Notes: generated by a model not told the origin, from the letters alone. A stretch of 64,000 nucleotides of DNA from Paenibacillus wulumuqiensis (GCF_000971965.1 NZ_LAQP01000015.1:62001-126000), one strand, 5' to 3'; counted from the first letter of the stretch, positions 42,589 through 53,963 are shown. Numbers and translations: made by a program.

Positions 42589-43632
42589 TCAAGAACGGTG
42601 ATCACAGGCTTGCTGCTGTTTGACCGGAACCGGAACCGGGCGCTTTCTGTTTACCAGACCGATGCCCACAGCGATCATTAGCAGACCGATCAGCAATGGA
42701 ATCGTGACGGATTCACCCAGCAGGAAAACGCTGAAAATGTTGGCGAGTACCGGAATTGCAAAGGTGTAGGAGCCTACGGTACTTGCTTCTCCGCTGTCCA
42801 TCAGTTTAAAATACACCAGCCAGCCGGCGGCGATAACGAATACGGAGATGAACAGCAGAATAACAATAAATGAAGGTGTCCAGTGGATATCGCTCCAGCT
42901 CTCTGTTCCCGATCCCATCACGCTGAGTATCACGCCGCCGATCAGCAGCTGGATCGTTACCGTCCAGAGCGAGTCGAGCTGGGCACTCTTTTTCTTCATA
43001 TAAATGGTGCCGATCGCCCAGCAGAGAGCAGAAGCAACCGCGAGGATAATACCGAGTGGCGACAGACTGCCTTCCAGTCCACCTGAGCTGATCACGGCCA
43101 CTCCGGCAAAACCGAAGACCAGACCGATCACTTTGAGCAGCGACATCTGTTCGCCCAGCCATAACCAGGCAAACAGGCTGAGCAGTACTGGCTGCAGGAA
43201 GACAATGGTCGAGAACAGTCCGGCAGGCAGGTAGCCGATACCGATCGTCTGCAGTCCATAGTATCCGATAATATTAAATATAGCCAATACTACATAGACC
43301 GGCCAGTTGCGCTTCCACTGCAGCTTTTCCTTGTAGCGCATCGCGAGGCCAAGCAGCAGCAGTCCTCCGATCAGTGTACGCAGTCCGGAAAACAGGATTG
43401 GCGGCACTTCCGGCAGTGCCAGCTTGGTCAGCGGCCAGTTAATCCCCCATACCGTCACGAGAAACAGTACCAGCAGCAGTGTCTTTTGGGGTGTCAGCCC
43501 TTTTGGCTTGTTCATGGTATACGATACGCCTGCTGCTGCGCCCACTATTTTTTTGATATCATGCAGCGGCTGATTATGTTCCGAATGAGCCGGGTGACTG
43601 CCTGCACCCCCGCCTGATGAATATTCATCCAT
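42589..43632 (-). CDS. EamA-family (DMT superfamily) exporter
   Basis: Ten-helix drug/metabolite transporter with two EamA halves. A Ser/His-rich N-terminal tail of about 38 residues precedes the first helix at TLLLVLFLVTVWGINWPLT. PEVPPILFSGLRTLIGGLLL and LQPVLLSLFAWLWLGEQMS belong to half one; GIILAVASALCWAIGTIYMK and IPVLANIFSVFLLGESVT to half two. Start at 43632 with AGGAG upstream. A divergent LysR regulator is 114 bases away, a common pair for amino acid or metabolite exporters. Confidence 0.9.
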   Translation of the reverse strand: MDEYSSGGGAGSHPAHSEHNQPLHDIKKIVGAAAGVSYTMNKPKGLTPQKTLLLVLFLVTVWGINWPLTKLALPEVPPILFSGLRTLIGGLLLLGLAMRYKEKLQWKRNWPVYVVLAIFNIIGYYGLQTIGIGYLPAGLFSTIVFLQPVLLSLFAWLWLGEQMSLLKVIGLVFGFAGVAVISSGGLEGSLSPLGIILAVASALCWAIGTIYMKKKSAQLDSLWTVTIQLLIGGVILSVMGSGTESWSDIHWTPSFIVILLFISVFVIAAGWLVYFKLMDSGEASTVGSYTFAIPVLANIFSVFLLGESVTIPLLIGLLMIAVGIGLVNRKRPVPVPVKQQQACDHRS

Positions 43633-43746
43633 CCTATTCCTCTCCTATCCATATGTTAAAATTCATATATCTTATGTTTTCAGCTTATACCGTCTGGTAT
43701 GATAAATAAAATGAATCTTTTGAATAAAGGAGATAACCTTTCTGTT

Positions 43747-44646
43747 ATGACAATTACACAGATCATGGTCTTTGTCCGCGTCGCCGAGACGCTTAATTTT
43801 ACCCAGGCTGCCCAGGAAATGCATATGACCCAGCCGGCAGTCAGCCATGCCATCGCCAGTATTGAAAATGAACTGGATGCCCAGCTGCTGCTCCGGGACC
43901 GCAAAAAGGGCGTGCTGCTCACCGAGCTGGGACAGCGGGTACTGCTGGAATTCCGCTCCATTTTGCAAAGTATGCAAAAGGTACAGCAGCAGGTGGCTGC
44001 CGAAAAAGGACTGGATATCGGGACGGTCACCATCGGTGCTTTTCCTTCGGCATCAGCCTATTTCCTGCCGCCGATTATTCATCAGATCCGGCAGAACTAT
44101 CCCAATCTGGTGTTCGATCTACAGGAAGGATCGACCAATGAAGTGAGGGAATGGGTGCACAGCCGCCAGATCGAAGCGGGTATTATCCTGCTGCCCGATC
44201 CGCTGGTCGATACGATTCCACTTTATTCGGACCAGATGATTGTGCTGCTGCCGGAGCAGCATCCGCTGCAGTCCCAGGAGCGGATCTCGATCCGTCATCT
44301 GGATGGTCAGGATGTTATCCTTTGCAAAGGGGGTCATGAAGTGGCGATTATGGAAGCTTTTCAGCGGGAGAAAAGCCATCTGCAGATCAAGTTCACCACC
44401 CATAATGTAAGCACACTCGTCAATATGGTTCGGCAGGGACTGGGCATCGGTATCGTCTCGGAGCTGGCGTTATCGATGTTCCCGCATGAACTGACCGTCA
44501 AGGAAGTATCTCCGCAGATTACCCGCCAGATCGGTATTGCTGTGCCTTCGCTGGGTAATGCTTCGCTTGCGGTGCAGCTGTTTGTACGGACAGCGAAGGA
44601 GCTTTTCACGGAAGAAGCCGCAGAAATGGTACCAGATGGTACTTAA
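43747..44646 (+). CDS. LysR-family transcriptional regulator
   Basis: HTH at residues about 5-60 with LNFTQAAQEMHMTQPAVSHAIASIENEL, followed by a substrate-binding domain including VTIGAFPSASAYFLPPII and MVRQGLGIGIVSELAL. I chose the ATG at 43747 (299 residues) because the usual LysR start MTITQIMVF begins there, although AAAGGAG is 14 bases before it; the frame opens at 43699. Divergent to the EamA exporter and most likely its regulator. The intergenic stretch contains no T-N11-A site I can name with certainty. Confidence 0.88.
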   Translation: MTITQIMVFVRVAETLNFTQAAQEMHMTQPAVSHAIASIENELDAQLLLRDRKKGVLLTELGQRVLLEFRSILQSMQKVQQQVAAEKGLDIGTVTIGAFPSASAYFLPPIIHQIRQNYPNLVFDLQEGSTNEVREWVHSRQIEAGIILLPDPLVDTIPLYSDQMIVLLPEQHPLQSQERISIRHLDGQDVILCKGGHEVAIMEAFQREKSHLQIKFTTHNVSTLVNMVRQGLGIGIVSELALSMFPHELTVKEVSPQITRQIGIAVPSLGNASLAVQLFVRTAKELFTEEAAEMVPDGT

Positions 44647-44732
44647 CCCCAAGAATCACCTGATTCAAAGAAATCAACCGGGGTTCACAGGAGATTGCTG
44701 TCCGGACATTTACGCAACGTCTGAATTCATGC

Positions 44733-44762
44733 AAAAAAGGACTGCTGGAGATCAGCAGTCCT
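44733..44762 (-). terminator. Terminator of clpB
   Basis: AGGACTGCTG (44738-44747) pairs with CAGCAGTCCT (44753-44762) and minus-strand reading ends TTTTTT. The clpB stop is 45 bases upstream. Confidence 0.85.
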
Positions 44763-44806
44763 AAAGTTTGTTTGACCGGATACAGAAAAAAGCATCTGCA
44801 GGTCGC

Positions 44807-47458
<2,652 letters not shown>

Positions 47459-47633
47459 AATAGGTCCCTCCTGTTATCTGGGAATGATAGTCTGTATGTC
47501 TATGGATATAATCATCCTGCTGACATGGAGCCGCTGCTCCAGCCAGACATCTATTACATCTATTATCCGAAAGTAAAGCAGAGCCGGACATCAACTGCTC
47601 CGGCCCTTGCATTGTATTTTGCTGCAGCTGTAT

Positions 47634-48614
47634 TTAACGGCGCCGTCTCATCTGCGCCTGATATCGGTTCAGCGAAGCCATCTGGCGATACAGCTCACGC
47701 TCCTGTTCGCTGGTACCCGGTGGAACGACGATCTCCACATCGAGCAGCACATCCCCATAGCTGCCATCATCCCGTCTGAGACCGCGTCCCAGAATACGGA
47801 GAATACGGCCGTTTTGAATACCGGGCGGTACTTTGACCCGGACTCTGGACTGATCCGGCAGTTGTACATGGGCATCTGCGCCGAGTGCCGCTTCCCATGG
47901 AGCGACCTCCAGTACTCCTTGCAGATTGCTGCCCTCCAGTACATACACCGAGTGAGGGAGAATGCGCAGTGTGATCAGCAGCTCCTCATCGGCATCGATG
48001 CCATTACTACCGGTGCCGCGAATACGGATCGTACTGCCCTGCGGGATGCGCTCCGGGATCTTGACCTGTATGCGCCTCGCACCCAGCCGGATCGGCACAT
48101 GGTCACCGCGGTAAGCTTGTTCAAGCGTAATATCGAGCTTGGCCCGGGTCGTACGTTGAGGGCCTGCTCCCGTCCAGCTGTTATTGCTGAAGCTGGCATT
48201 ACCGGCCGTATTGGAGAAGAAATCATAATCCTTCATCCGGTCACCGAAAAACATATCAAAAAAATCTTCATCCACTCCGCCTGTACCTGTACGATATTCA
48301 TAGCTGGTACGGTCCGATGTACTGTCGGCTTCAGGTCCGGGACGATTGCCCGATGGACGGCTGGAACTTCCGGAATTGGATTGATACGTCTGGCGGGCAG
48401 ATTCATACTTGAGCTGATCATCATAGCGCTGCCGCTTGGTCTCACTTCCCAGCACTTCATACGCTTCGGTGATTTCCTTGAATTTATCCTCAGCCTCCGG
48501 TGCCTTGTTAACATCCGGGTGCCATTTTTTGGCCAGCTTCTGATATGATTTCTTGATCTCCTGTCTGGAAGCACTGCGTTCCACTTCCAGCGTCCGATAA
48601 TAATCCCGGGGCAT
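47634..48614 (-). CDS. DnaJ-like co-chaperone without zinc finger (CbpA-type)
   Basis: Has a J domain with HPD (KLAKKWHPDVNKAPEAEDKF at about 27-46), a Ser/Gly-rich linker, then the two substrate-binding beta domains of DnaJ (LDITLEQAYRGDHVPIRLGA, VYVLEGSNLQGVLEVAPWEAALGA). There is no CxxCxGxG zinc finger, so it is a class II DnaJ such as CbpA. AAAGGAGG is eight bases before the ATG. Next to clpB and hsp20, suggesting a heat-shock locus. No HrcA or CtsR site is visible here. Confidence 0.9.
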   Translation of the reverse strand: MPRDYYRTLEVERSASRQEIKKSYQKLAKKWHPDVNKAPEAEDKFKEITEAYEVLGSETKRQRYDDQLKYESARQTYQSNSGSSSRPSGNRPGPEADSTSDRTSYEYRTGTGGVDEDFFDMFFGDRMKDYDFFSNTAGNASFSNNSWTGAGPQRTTRAKLDITLEQAYRGDHVPIRLGARRIQVKIPERIPQGSTIRIRGTGSNGIDADEELLITLRILPHSVYVLEGSNLQGVLEVAPWEAALGADAHVQLPDQSRVRVKVPPGIQNGRILRILGRGLRRDDGSYGDVLLDVEIVVPPGTSEQERELYRQMASLNRYQAQMRRRR

Positions 48615-48663
48615 GCATTCTCCCTCCTTTCCCTATCGATCCAGCGAGCGGTACCGAATACAG

Positions 48664-48704
48664 AAAAGGTGCATTATAGCGGTTGGGAACTACAATGCAC
48701 CTTT
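48664..48704 (-). terminator. Terminator of hsp20
   Basis: AAAGGTGCATT (48665-48675) pairs with AATGCACCTTT (48694-48704) with a short T-run on the minus strand. It is about 150 bases past the stop. Confidence 0.65.
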
Positions 48705-48852
48705 GTTATAATCGCCTGTGCAGGCGGTTGATTATCCTGTTGTCTTGATCATTTAGCCAATTTACATATCACTGTTATTCTACCTATTTTTAATCCAATT
48801 TACCAGTAGGTTAAACAGTTACACTGTCATGGATACATGCTGTCCGCAGGCT

Positions 48853-49302
48853 TTATTCACCCGACTGGATCTCAATCCGCCGTCCTTCGGGACGCTGCCG
48901 TTTTGGAATGTCCAGCTTCAGCAGACCATCCTTGAGCGAAGCCTGGATATGATCGGCATCGATATCTTCCACATAGAAACGTCTTACATACTCACCATGA
49001 CGACGCTCCTGACGCACGATCTGACCTTTGCTCTCATCCTCGGTGCTGCTTTCTTCATGATGAACCGCTTTGATAGTCAGATATGGAGCGGCATAGTCGA
49101 TATTAATATTTTCTTTGGTAAAACCAGGCAGTTCGGCTTCCACCAGATACGCATTGTCGGTCTCGCGAATATCGGTTTTAAAAGACAGAGTCGACGATTT
49201 CAGTGGTGCAAAAAAGTCATCATTCCACACATCATTGAAGGACTTCATCAGCTGACCCCAGGCATCTTCACGACGTTTACCAAAAGGAACCAAATCAAAC
49301 AT
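48853..49302 (-). CDS. hsp20: Small heat shock protein Hsp20
   Basis: ATP-independent holdase. The 149 residues begin MFDLVPFGKRREDAWGQLM, and the alpha-crystallin domain follows with DIRETDNAYLVEAELPGFTKENINI, RRFYVEDIDADHIQASLKDGLLKLDIPK. The C-terminal IXI-like motif is RIEI. GGAGGAGG is at normal distance before the ATG. A SigA promoter and CtsR box lie 150-210 bases upstream, so class III heat-shock control is likely. Confidence 0.93.
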   Translation of the reverse strand: MFDLVPFGKRREDAWGQLMKSFNDVWNDDFFAPLKSSTLSFKTDIRETDNAYLVEAELPGFTKENINIDYAAPYLTIKAVHHEESSTEDESKGQIVRQERRHGEYVRRFYVEDIDADHIQASLKDGLLKLDIPKRQRPEGRRIEIQSGE

Positions 49303-49457
49303 AAAGCATCCTCCTCCGTGATTATTGTTTTAATGGATTAGTTTGGAGATGAAGCCTATTACACGAACCATAAAAAACTTCATCCCGGTCAGTGAAGTGC
49401 TTGCACTTGGTGTTGTGATGTACATCCTGCATTTGAAGTCAGGTTATACATTTTTTA

Positions 49458-49513
49458 TTTGACCTTCACTGACCTTATGGCTTTATTATAGCTTTGGATT
49501 TTGACGGATTCAA
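49458..49513 (-). promoter_or_regulatory. hsp20 promoter with CtsR box
   Basis: TTGAAT (49508-49513), 17 bases, TATAAT (49485-49490) on the minus strand. GGTCAGT-GAA-GGTCAAA (49458-49474) follows and fits the CtsR heptad repeat RGTCAAA-NAN-RGTCAAA with two mismatches in the first heptad. A second GGTCAGTGAAG occurs on the plus strand near 49397, giving an inverted pair. Confidence 0.72.
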
Positions 49514-49667
49514 AATGGATGAGAGGCGTTTTCGAGTGATTATCGTTGATTATGTCGGATTAGGCGGATTTATTTTTTGTTTTCTGAATTTTTGACCTTT
49601 TTTGATCTTTGTTTGAGGTTTGAGCTTTTTTGTTGCGGATCGATCTATGGAGGTACTCATGAAGGGA

Positions 49668-49800
49668 AAGCATCCACCACTCCGGAAAGGAATAAGGGCA
49701 CGTCCTCCGGTGGAGCCCAGGAATCTACGGATGAGGAATGAATGTAGATTCCTGGGCTCCAATCTCGTCCTTTGCCCTTACTTCCTTTCCTGCGTTCCGT
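49668..49800 (+). repeat. Nested-palindrome element, copy 2
   Basis: Outer arms GGAAAGGAATAAGGGC (49684-49699) and GCCCTTACTTCCTTTCC (49774-49790), inner arms 49712-49728 and 49744-49760 of 17 bases. Compared with copy 1, one inner pair changes from G-C to A-T and one outer pair from A-T to G-C, so both copies keep full pairing. Joining segments are conserved and TGCGTTCCGT follows. Confidence 0.85.
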
Positions 49801-49864
49801 ATGGGTTGCCTCATTTATTTCTTTTATAAATTCCTGGCAAACTGCAGCTTGCATACCTTATGCG

Positions 49865-49907
49865 CTCAACTGCTCAACTGCTCAACTGCTCAACTGCTCA
49901 ACTGCTC
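49865..49907 (+). repeat. Octamer tandem repeat
   Basis: Five exact copies of CTCAACTG (49865-49904) plus CTC. It lies in the gene-free stretch between hsp20 and the esterase gene; slippage of polymerase could vary its length. Not coding in a supported frame. Confidence 0.9.
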
Positions 49908-50249
49908 TATTATGTACCCCGCAATTTAATTAGCACTAATGATCCGCCTAAGGAATACTGCATTCTATAGATAAATTTCTATCCATTCAGCTAATGTTTA
50001 CTGCTGTTCTTTTTCTCTTTAGTTTATGAAAGTAACTCCAAGCAATATGAAGTTCCAAACAATCACCATAACAAGGATAATAAAATAATTCTGCACTACG
50101 TATTATCGCATATCGCTACATATTACTGCATATTTCTCCACATGACCGCACATCCATTAACCCGTTCGTCAATGCCTGCTTACAACCTGCTGCATCTCCT
50201 GCTAAGCGTCTGTAAACATGTAACTGCGAGCCTCACCCGTTCCTCCCTG

Positions 50250-50369
50250 CACGGAGCGGAGAAAAGAGAATTCTGCCAACGACCGACATTTAAGAATGGA
50301 GATCGACCGCTGCAAGCGGTTGTTCAGGATCTCCATTCTTAACCGGAGGGAGTGGCAGAATCTCTTTTC
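50250..50369 (-). repeat. Nested-palindrome element, copy 3 (different stems, same joints)
   Basis: On the minus strand: left outer arm GAAAAGAGATTCTGCCA (50369-50353), joint CTCCCTCCGG, inner arm TTAAGAATGGAGATC (50342-50328), a loop with an extra ACCGC/GCGGT hairpin, the inner complement (50304-50290), joint ATGTCGGTCGT, and right outer arm (50278-50261) with one bulged base, then TCCGCTCCGTG. Joints and bulge agree with copies 1 and 2 while every stem sequence differs. The gap 49303-50577 contains only copies 2 and 3, the octamer repeat and regulatory sites. Confidence 0.75.
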
Positions 50370-50577
50370 GCAGCGGCTGTTCATACGGTACGTCACGCAG
50401 CATGGCAGCATGGCAGCATGACAACACAGCAGCACACGAGCATCCACAGTTCATAAACGAGAGTCGATCAGCCGCGTGAACGACCAGCCGCGTATGCTCA
50501 TAAAAAAACAGCAGTATGCTGCACGCATACCACTGCCAAATTAATGTATTCCATGTTCCATCAGTGCAGCACAAATG

Positions 50578-51534
50578 TCAGCCAAAATGCTGCTGAATAA
50601 ACTCCATCGTGCGGCGGTTGTGATGCGGGCTGACGTAGTGGCCGTCGAATGGATAGACGGCGATGTCCTTTTCCGAACGAATCCGGTTGTAGGCGGCGAA
50701 GATTGTTTCCGGCAGGCAGACCATGTCCTTGAGTCCGCAGGAGACGAGCACCGGGATCTTGATGCGATCTGCCAGATTGATCATGTCAAAGTAGCTCAGC
50801 GTCTCCAGCACCTGGTTGAAGTGCTGGGGATGACGGCTGACGAACTGGGCGGCTTCCTTAAGCGAACTCTCGGAATTCAAGATGCCGAAGTCCATATGAC
50901 ACATATTCGGAATATTCGCTACCGCGACAGTAGGGATCTCGCTGAGTGCAGCGGTGATCAGCACAAGTCCACCGCCCTGGCTGCCGCCATAGGTGGCGAT
51001 GCGACTGGCATCGATGCCCGGCTGGGCAGCTGCCCATTCGATCGCTTTGAGCGCATCCACCGTGATCGCACGGTAGTAGAATGTATTCTTGTCCAGAATG
51101 CCCTGGGACATCCAACCGGAGCTCATACCGAATTCGGAAGGCATGCGGCTGCCGGTCTCGCCGCCCTGTCCGCGTACGTCCATGGCAAATACGGCATAAC
51201 CCATGGCCACCCACTGGGCGTAATCTTCCGGATAGCCTTTGCTGCCGGCATATCCGTGGAAAATGACGATGCACGGCAGCTTCTGCTCGCCGGCATCGGC
51301 CGGGCGGATATACCAGCCGGACAATGGAGTATCGTCGAATCCTTCATACGTGACCCGGTAGGACTGCACCGCCTTCATCGGAGTCGGACATTCCTCCATA
51401 TGAGCGGAGAGCGGTTTGTTATGGAACTGCTGCAGTGTCTGTTCCCAGAATTCATCCAGATCTACAGGCGAAGTCAACATGGGGGCATACTGCTCCAATT
51501 CGCGGACTCTTCTGGCGATAGCGTGACTAATCAT
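50578..51534 (-). CDS. Acetylxylan esterase / cephalosporin-C deacetylase-type esterase
   Basis: Alpha/beta hydrolase of 318 residues in the CE7 family, which removes acetyl groups from oligosaccharides and some antibiotics. LPCIVIFHGYAGSKGYPEDY, DVRGQGGETGSRMPSEFGMSSGWMSQG and the nucleophile motif YGGSQGGGLVL (Ser) are the CE7 hallmarks. IPVLVSCGLKDMVCLPETIFAAYN holds the catalytic Asp and DGHYVSPHH the His. No signal peptide, so it acts in the cytoplasm on imported oligosaccharides. Small gene upstream on the same strand may be cotranscribed. Confidence 0.92.
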   Translation of the reverse strand: MISHAIARRVRELEQYAPMLTSPVDLDEFWEQTLQQFHNKPLSAHMEECPTPMKAVQSYRVTYEGFDDTPLSGWYIRPADAGEQKLPCIVIFHGYAGSKGYPEDYAQWVAMGYAVFAMDVRGQGGETGSRMPSEFGMSSGWMSQGILDKNTFYYRAITVDALKAIEWAAAQPGIDASRIATYGGSQGGGLVLITAALSEIPTVAVANIPNMCHMDFGILNSESSLKEAAQFVSRHPQHFNQVLETLSYFDMINLADRIKIPVLVSCGLKDMVCLPETIFAAYNRIRSEKDIAVYPFDGHYVSPHHNRRTMEFIQQHFG

Positions 51535-51549
51535 AGGACATAGACTCCT

Positions 51550-51771
51550 TTATTTATTCAGATTAACGATCCAGCCGGTGATCACCCGGAAGCAGAAACT
51601 GAAAATGGCTGCCGGAATAATGGCCGTAATTAGCGTAATCAATACGCTCAGCACACCAACCGAATCCGGATTATTCCGGAACTCCAGAATCACCAGCAGG
51701 ATCGTCATAATAACGTACCAGGCGATAAAATCAGACTTTCTAAAATTGGATTTGATCCAGTTCATTCTCAT
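51550..51771 (-). CDS. Small hypothetical membrane protein
   Basis: 73 residues with two hydrophobic segments, FIAWYVIMTILLVILEF and LSVLITLITAIIPAAIFSFCFRVI. It starts 15 bases before the esterase on the same strand, so cotranscription is likely. A GGG-containing but weak ribosome binding site precedes the ATG. No family recognised; could be a membrane-anchored accessory. Confidence 0.6.
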   Translation of the reverse strand: MRMNWIKSNFRKSDFIAWYVIMTILLVILEFRNNPDSVGVLSVLITLITAIIPAAIFSFCFRVITGWIVNLNK

Positions 51772-52012
51772 ACCCTCTTCACATGTAATAAGCCTGCATC
51801 ATTCCGGCATGCCGTACAGAAGGGCTCAATACGTAAATGCTAACAATAAAAGCGCTTGATTACAACCTGTTCCGCGATTTATCCCCGCTTCTTTTACCGG
51901 ATTAAAAGCGTGAAAATATCCATAATATGCAACATATGGCAGATCGCTGCGTATATGTACCTTGAGCCTTTTTTATCATCCGTCTCTACTTATGAAAGGA
52001 AGGCTCCGGATC

Positions 52013-52096
52013 ATGAAAAAGCGGCTGCAGAACCGATGCTGGTCAGACGACCCAGTTACAGATTTATCCCACTATAGAACACAAGGAGGACGATGA
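52013..52096 (+). CDS. Possible 27-residue leader peptide
   Basis: An AAAGGAAGG precedes the ATG by nine bases. The peptide starts MKKRLQNRCWSDDPVTDL and ends with Gly, Gly, Arg; its stop TGA (52094-52096) overlaps the next ATG at 52096 (TGATG). A short coupled ORF of this type may set translation of the membrane protein gene. No homology is claimed. The wider gap 51772-52012 holds no other candidate. Confidence 0.45.
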   Translation: MKKRLQNRCWSDDPVTDLSHYRTQGGR

Positions 52097-53316
52097 TGTA
52101 CATAACCCACCGAAGATTGAAAATGATCGATGCCATGCGCGGATTTTCCCTGCTCGGTATTATTCTCGCCAACATGCTGAATTTTCAGTATGGTTCCTGG
52201 GGAGCGTTCGATCTGAAAGAACCCGGCTTCTCCACGGTAGATCATATAGTAAATGGACTGCTGGAAGTGCTTGTGGTCGGCAGCTTTATGCCGATATTCG
52301 CCTTTTTGTTCGGCTTTGGCATTATCAAGATGAAGGAAAGTCTGGAAAGCAGACAACTCTCCCCTTATCCTTACCTGAGCCGCCGCTTCCTGCTGCTGAT
52401 GGTGATCGGCATGCTGCATGGATTTTTCATCTGGGAAGGCGATATTCTTACCTATTACGGGCTATACGGATTTGTACTGCTGCTGTTTATCCGCTGTCAG
52501 CCGCGGACACTGATGATATGGACAAGCATCGGATTCGGCATGATGCTGCTGTTTGGCGGACTGAGTCTGCTTGTTCCTGCCGATACGGCAATCACTGCGG
52601 CAGAGCGCAGCTATCATCTGGAGTCACTGCATGTGTATAGTACAGGCAGCTACATCGATATTCTTGTACAGCGCAATATGACAATGCCAGGTATAGAGTT
52701 TCCGCTCGTTTTTATCCTGATTTTTGTCCTGATGAGTATGACGTCCCTGCTGTATATTCCTTTATTCTGGCTGGGAATGTATATGGCCAAAAAAGGAATT
52801 TTCGATGATCCACAGAGCAAGTCCGCCTTTTACCGTAAGGGTATGCTGATTTTCCTGCCGCTTGGTCTGATCAGCAAAATGATGATGGCCATCATGCCGG
52901 CGCTGGACTGGGAGACTTTCTCGATGCTGTTCGGCGGCCCGATCCTGTCGATTGGTTATATTTTTGCTTTTGCCTGGTTATATCTCAAATGGCAGTCAGC
53001 CAAATGGATGAACGGATTCATCGCGATCGGCAAGCTGTCGCTGACCAACTATTTGCTGCAAAGTGTGATTTGCACGACTATTTATTACGGGTATGGATTG
53101 GGTCTGTTCGGACAGCTCGGAGTCGCGTGGGGTGCGCTGGTGGCTGTGCTCGTTTATGCCCTGCAGTTCGTACTCAGTCCGCTGTATTTGCGCAAATACA
53201 GCTATGGACCGGTGGAGAAGCTGCTGCGGATGTGGACCAACTGGTCGCGCAGCGGAAAGCTGCCGACGCAGCCTCCTGCACGTGACCCTGTACAACCGGT
53301 TGTACGACATATGTAA
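52096..53316 (+). CDS. DUF418-family membrane protein (YeiB-like)
   Basis: A polytopic protein of 406 residues with about nine hydrophobic segments. RRLKMIDAMRGFSLLGIILANM is the typical N-terminus of DUF418/YeiB proteins, and TGNFL-like LSLTNYLLQSVICTTIYYGYGLGLFG is the C-terminal region. Two ATGs are adjacent (52093, 52096); GGAGG spacing and overlap with the upstream stop favour 52096. The upstream 27-codon ORF overlaps it. Function unknown; some relatives sit near lipid or cell-wall enzymes. Confidence 0.85.
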   Translation: MYITHRRLKMIDAMRGFSLLGIILANMLNFQYGSWGAFDLKEPGFSTVDHIVNGLLEVLVVGSFMPIFAFLFGFGIIKMKESLESRQLSPYPYLSRRFLLLMVIGMLHGFFIWEGDILTYYGLYGFVLLLFIRCQPRTLMIWTSIGFGMMLLFGGLSLLVPADTAITAAERSYHLESLHVYSTGSYIDILVQRNMTMPGIEFPLVFILIFVLMSMTSLLYIPLFWLGMYMAKKGIFDDPQSKSAFYRKGMLIFLPLGLISKMMMAIMPALDWETFSMLFGGPILSIGYIFAFAWLYLKWQSAKWMNGFIAIGKLSLTNYLLQSVICTTIYYGYGLGLFGQLGVAWGALVAVLVYALQFVLSPLYLRKYSYGPVEKLLRMWTNWSRSGKLPTQPPARDPVQPVVRHM

Positions 53317-53403
53317 TACATGTTTGTTAACAGCAGATTCTTAGCAGCAGATGCATCTGCATTCCAGAAAAGAATATTATCAGCGTTATATAAGCGCTAT
53401 TCG

Positions 53404-53435
53404 AAAAGGAAGCTCCCTGGAGGGGCTTCCTTTTT
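53404..53435. terminator. Bidirectional terminator
   Basis: AAAAGGAAGC (53404-53413) pairs with GCTTCCTTTTT (53425-53435). Shared by the DUF418 gene and the convergent GNAT gene. Confidence 0.88.
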
Positions 53436-53519
53436 GATACTGCGTATTTGTATCTATTACTTTTGTATAAACTATTGTTTCCAATAAGGTAGAACGTTAT
53501 ACAGGCTGTACCCTTTGAT

Positions 53520-53963
53520 CTACAGAATCCGTTTTACAAAGCCGGTAGATGTTCCTTCATAACCCAGGTGACGGTAAAAATCATGCGCTCCTGTCCGTTC
53601 TTCACGGTTGCCGCTGTTCAGGGCAAGTGCACGTGCGCCTACACTGCCTGCCCAGCCTTCTGCTGCCAGAATCAGCGCTTTGCCGATTCCGCCGCCTCGA
53701 TGCTGCTCACGAACGACTAGTGAACCTATCCGTACATGCACACCATCACGTTCAAAACGCAGTTCCCGGATCAATCCAATCATGCCAATCACTTCGCCAT
53801 CGGCTTCTGCCACATAGCACTGATAATCCGGATGCTCCTGCAAAGCCAGAAACCGTGTATTCATATTCTCCTCGGATACCGGATATCCCAACTCGTCCAT
53901 TAGTACCGCCAGTGCCGCTATATCCTCCTGATGCGCTTCCCGAATAACCAATGTCTGTTCCAT
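53520..53963 (-). CDS. GNAT-family N-acetyltransferase
   Basis: A compact 147-residue acetyltransferase. IREAHQEDIAALAVLMDELGYPVSEENM is the N-terminal helix-strand part, and VRIGSLVVREQHRGGGIGKALILAAEGWA contains the acetyl-CoA pyrophosphate loop R-G-x-G-I-G. The end ARALALNSGNREERTGAHDFYRHLGYE is the usual final strand and helix. Substrate cannot be inferred; it stands alone between two transcripts. Confidence 0.9.
   Translation of the reverse strand: MEQTLVIREAHQEDIAALAVLMDELGYPVSEENMNTRFLALQEHPDYQCYVAEADGEVIGMIGLIRELRFERDGVHVRIGSLVVREQHRGGGIGKALILAAEGWAGSVGARALALNSGNREERTGAHDFYRHLGYEGTSTGFVKRIL

Noticed and set aside
49865-49907. Short repeats considered as a CRISPR remnant
   Set aside because: The units are only 8 bases and have no spacers between them; it is a simple tandem repeat.
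51856-52077. 73-residue frame on the plus strand
   Set aside because: No ribosome binding site, irregular composition, and it overlaps the better-supported 27-codon ORF in another frame.
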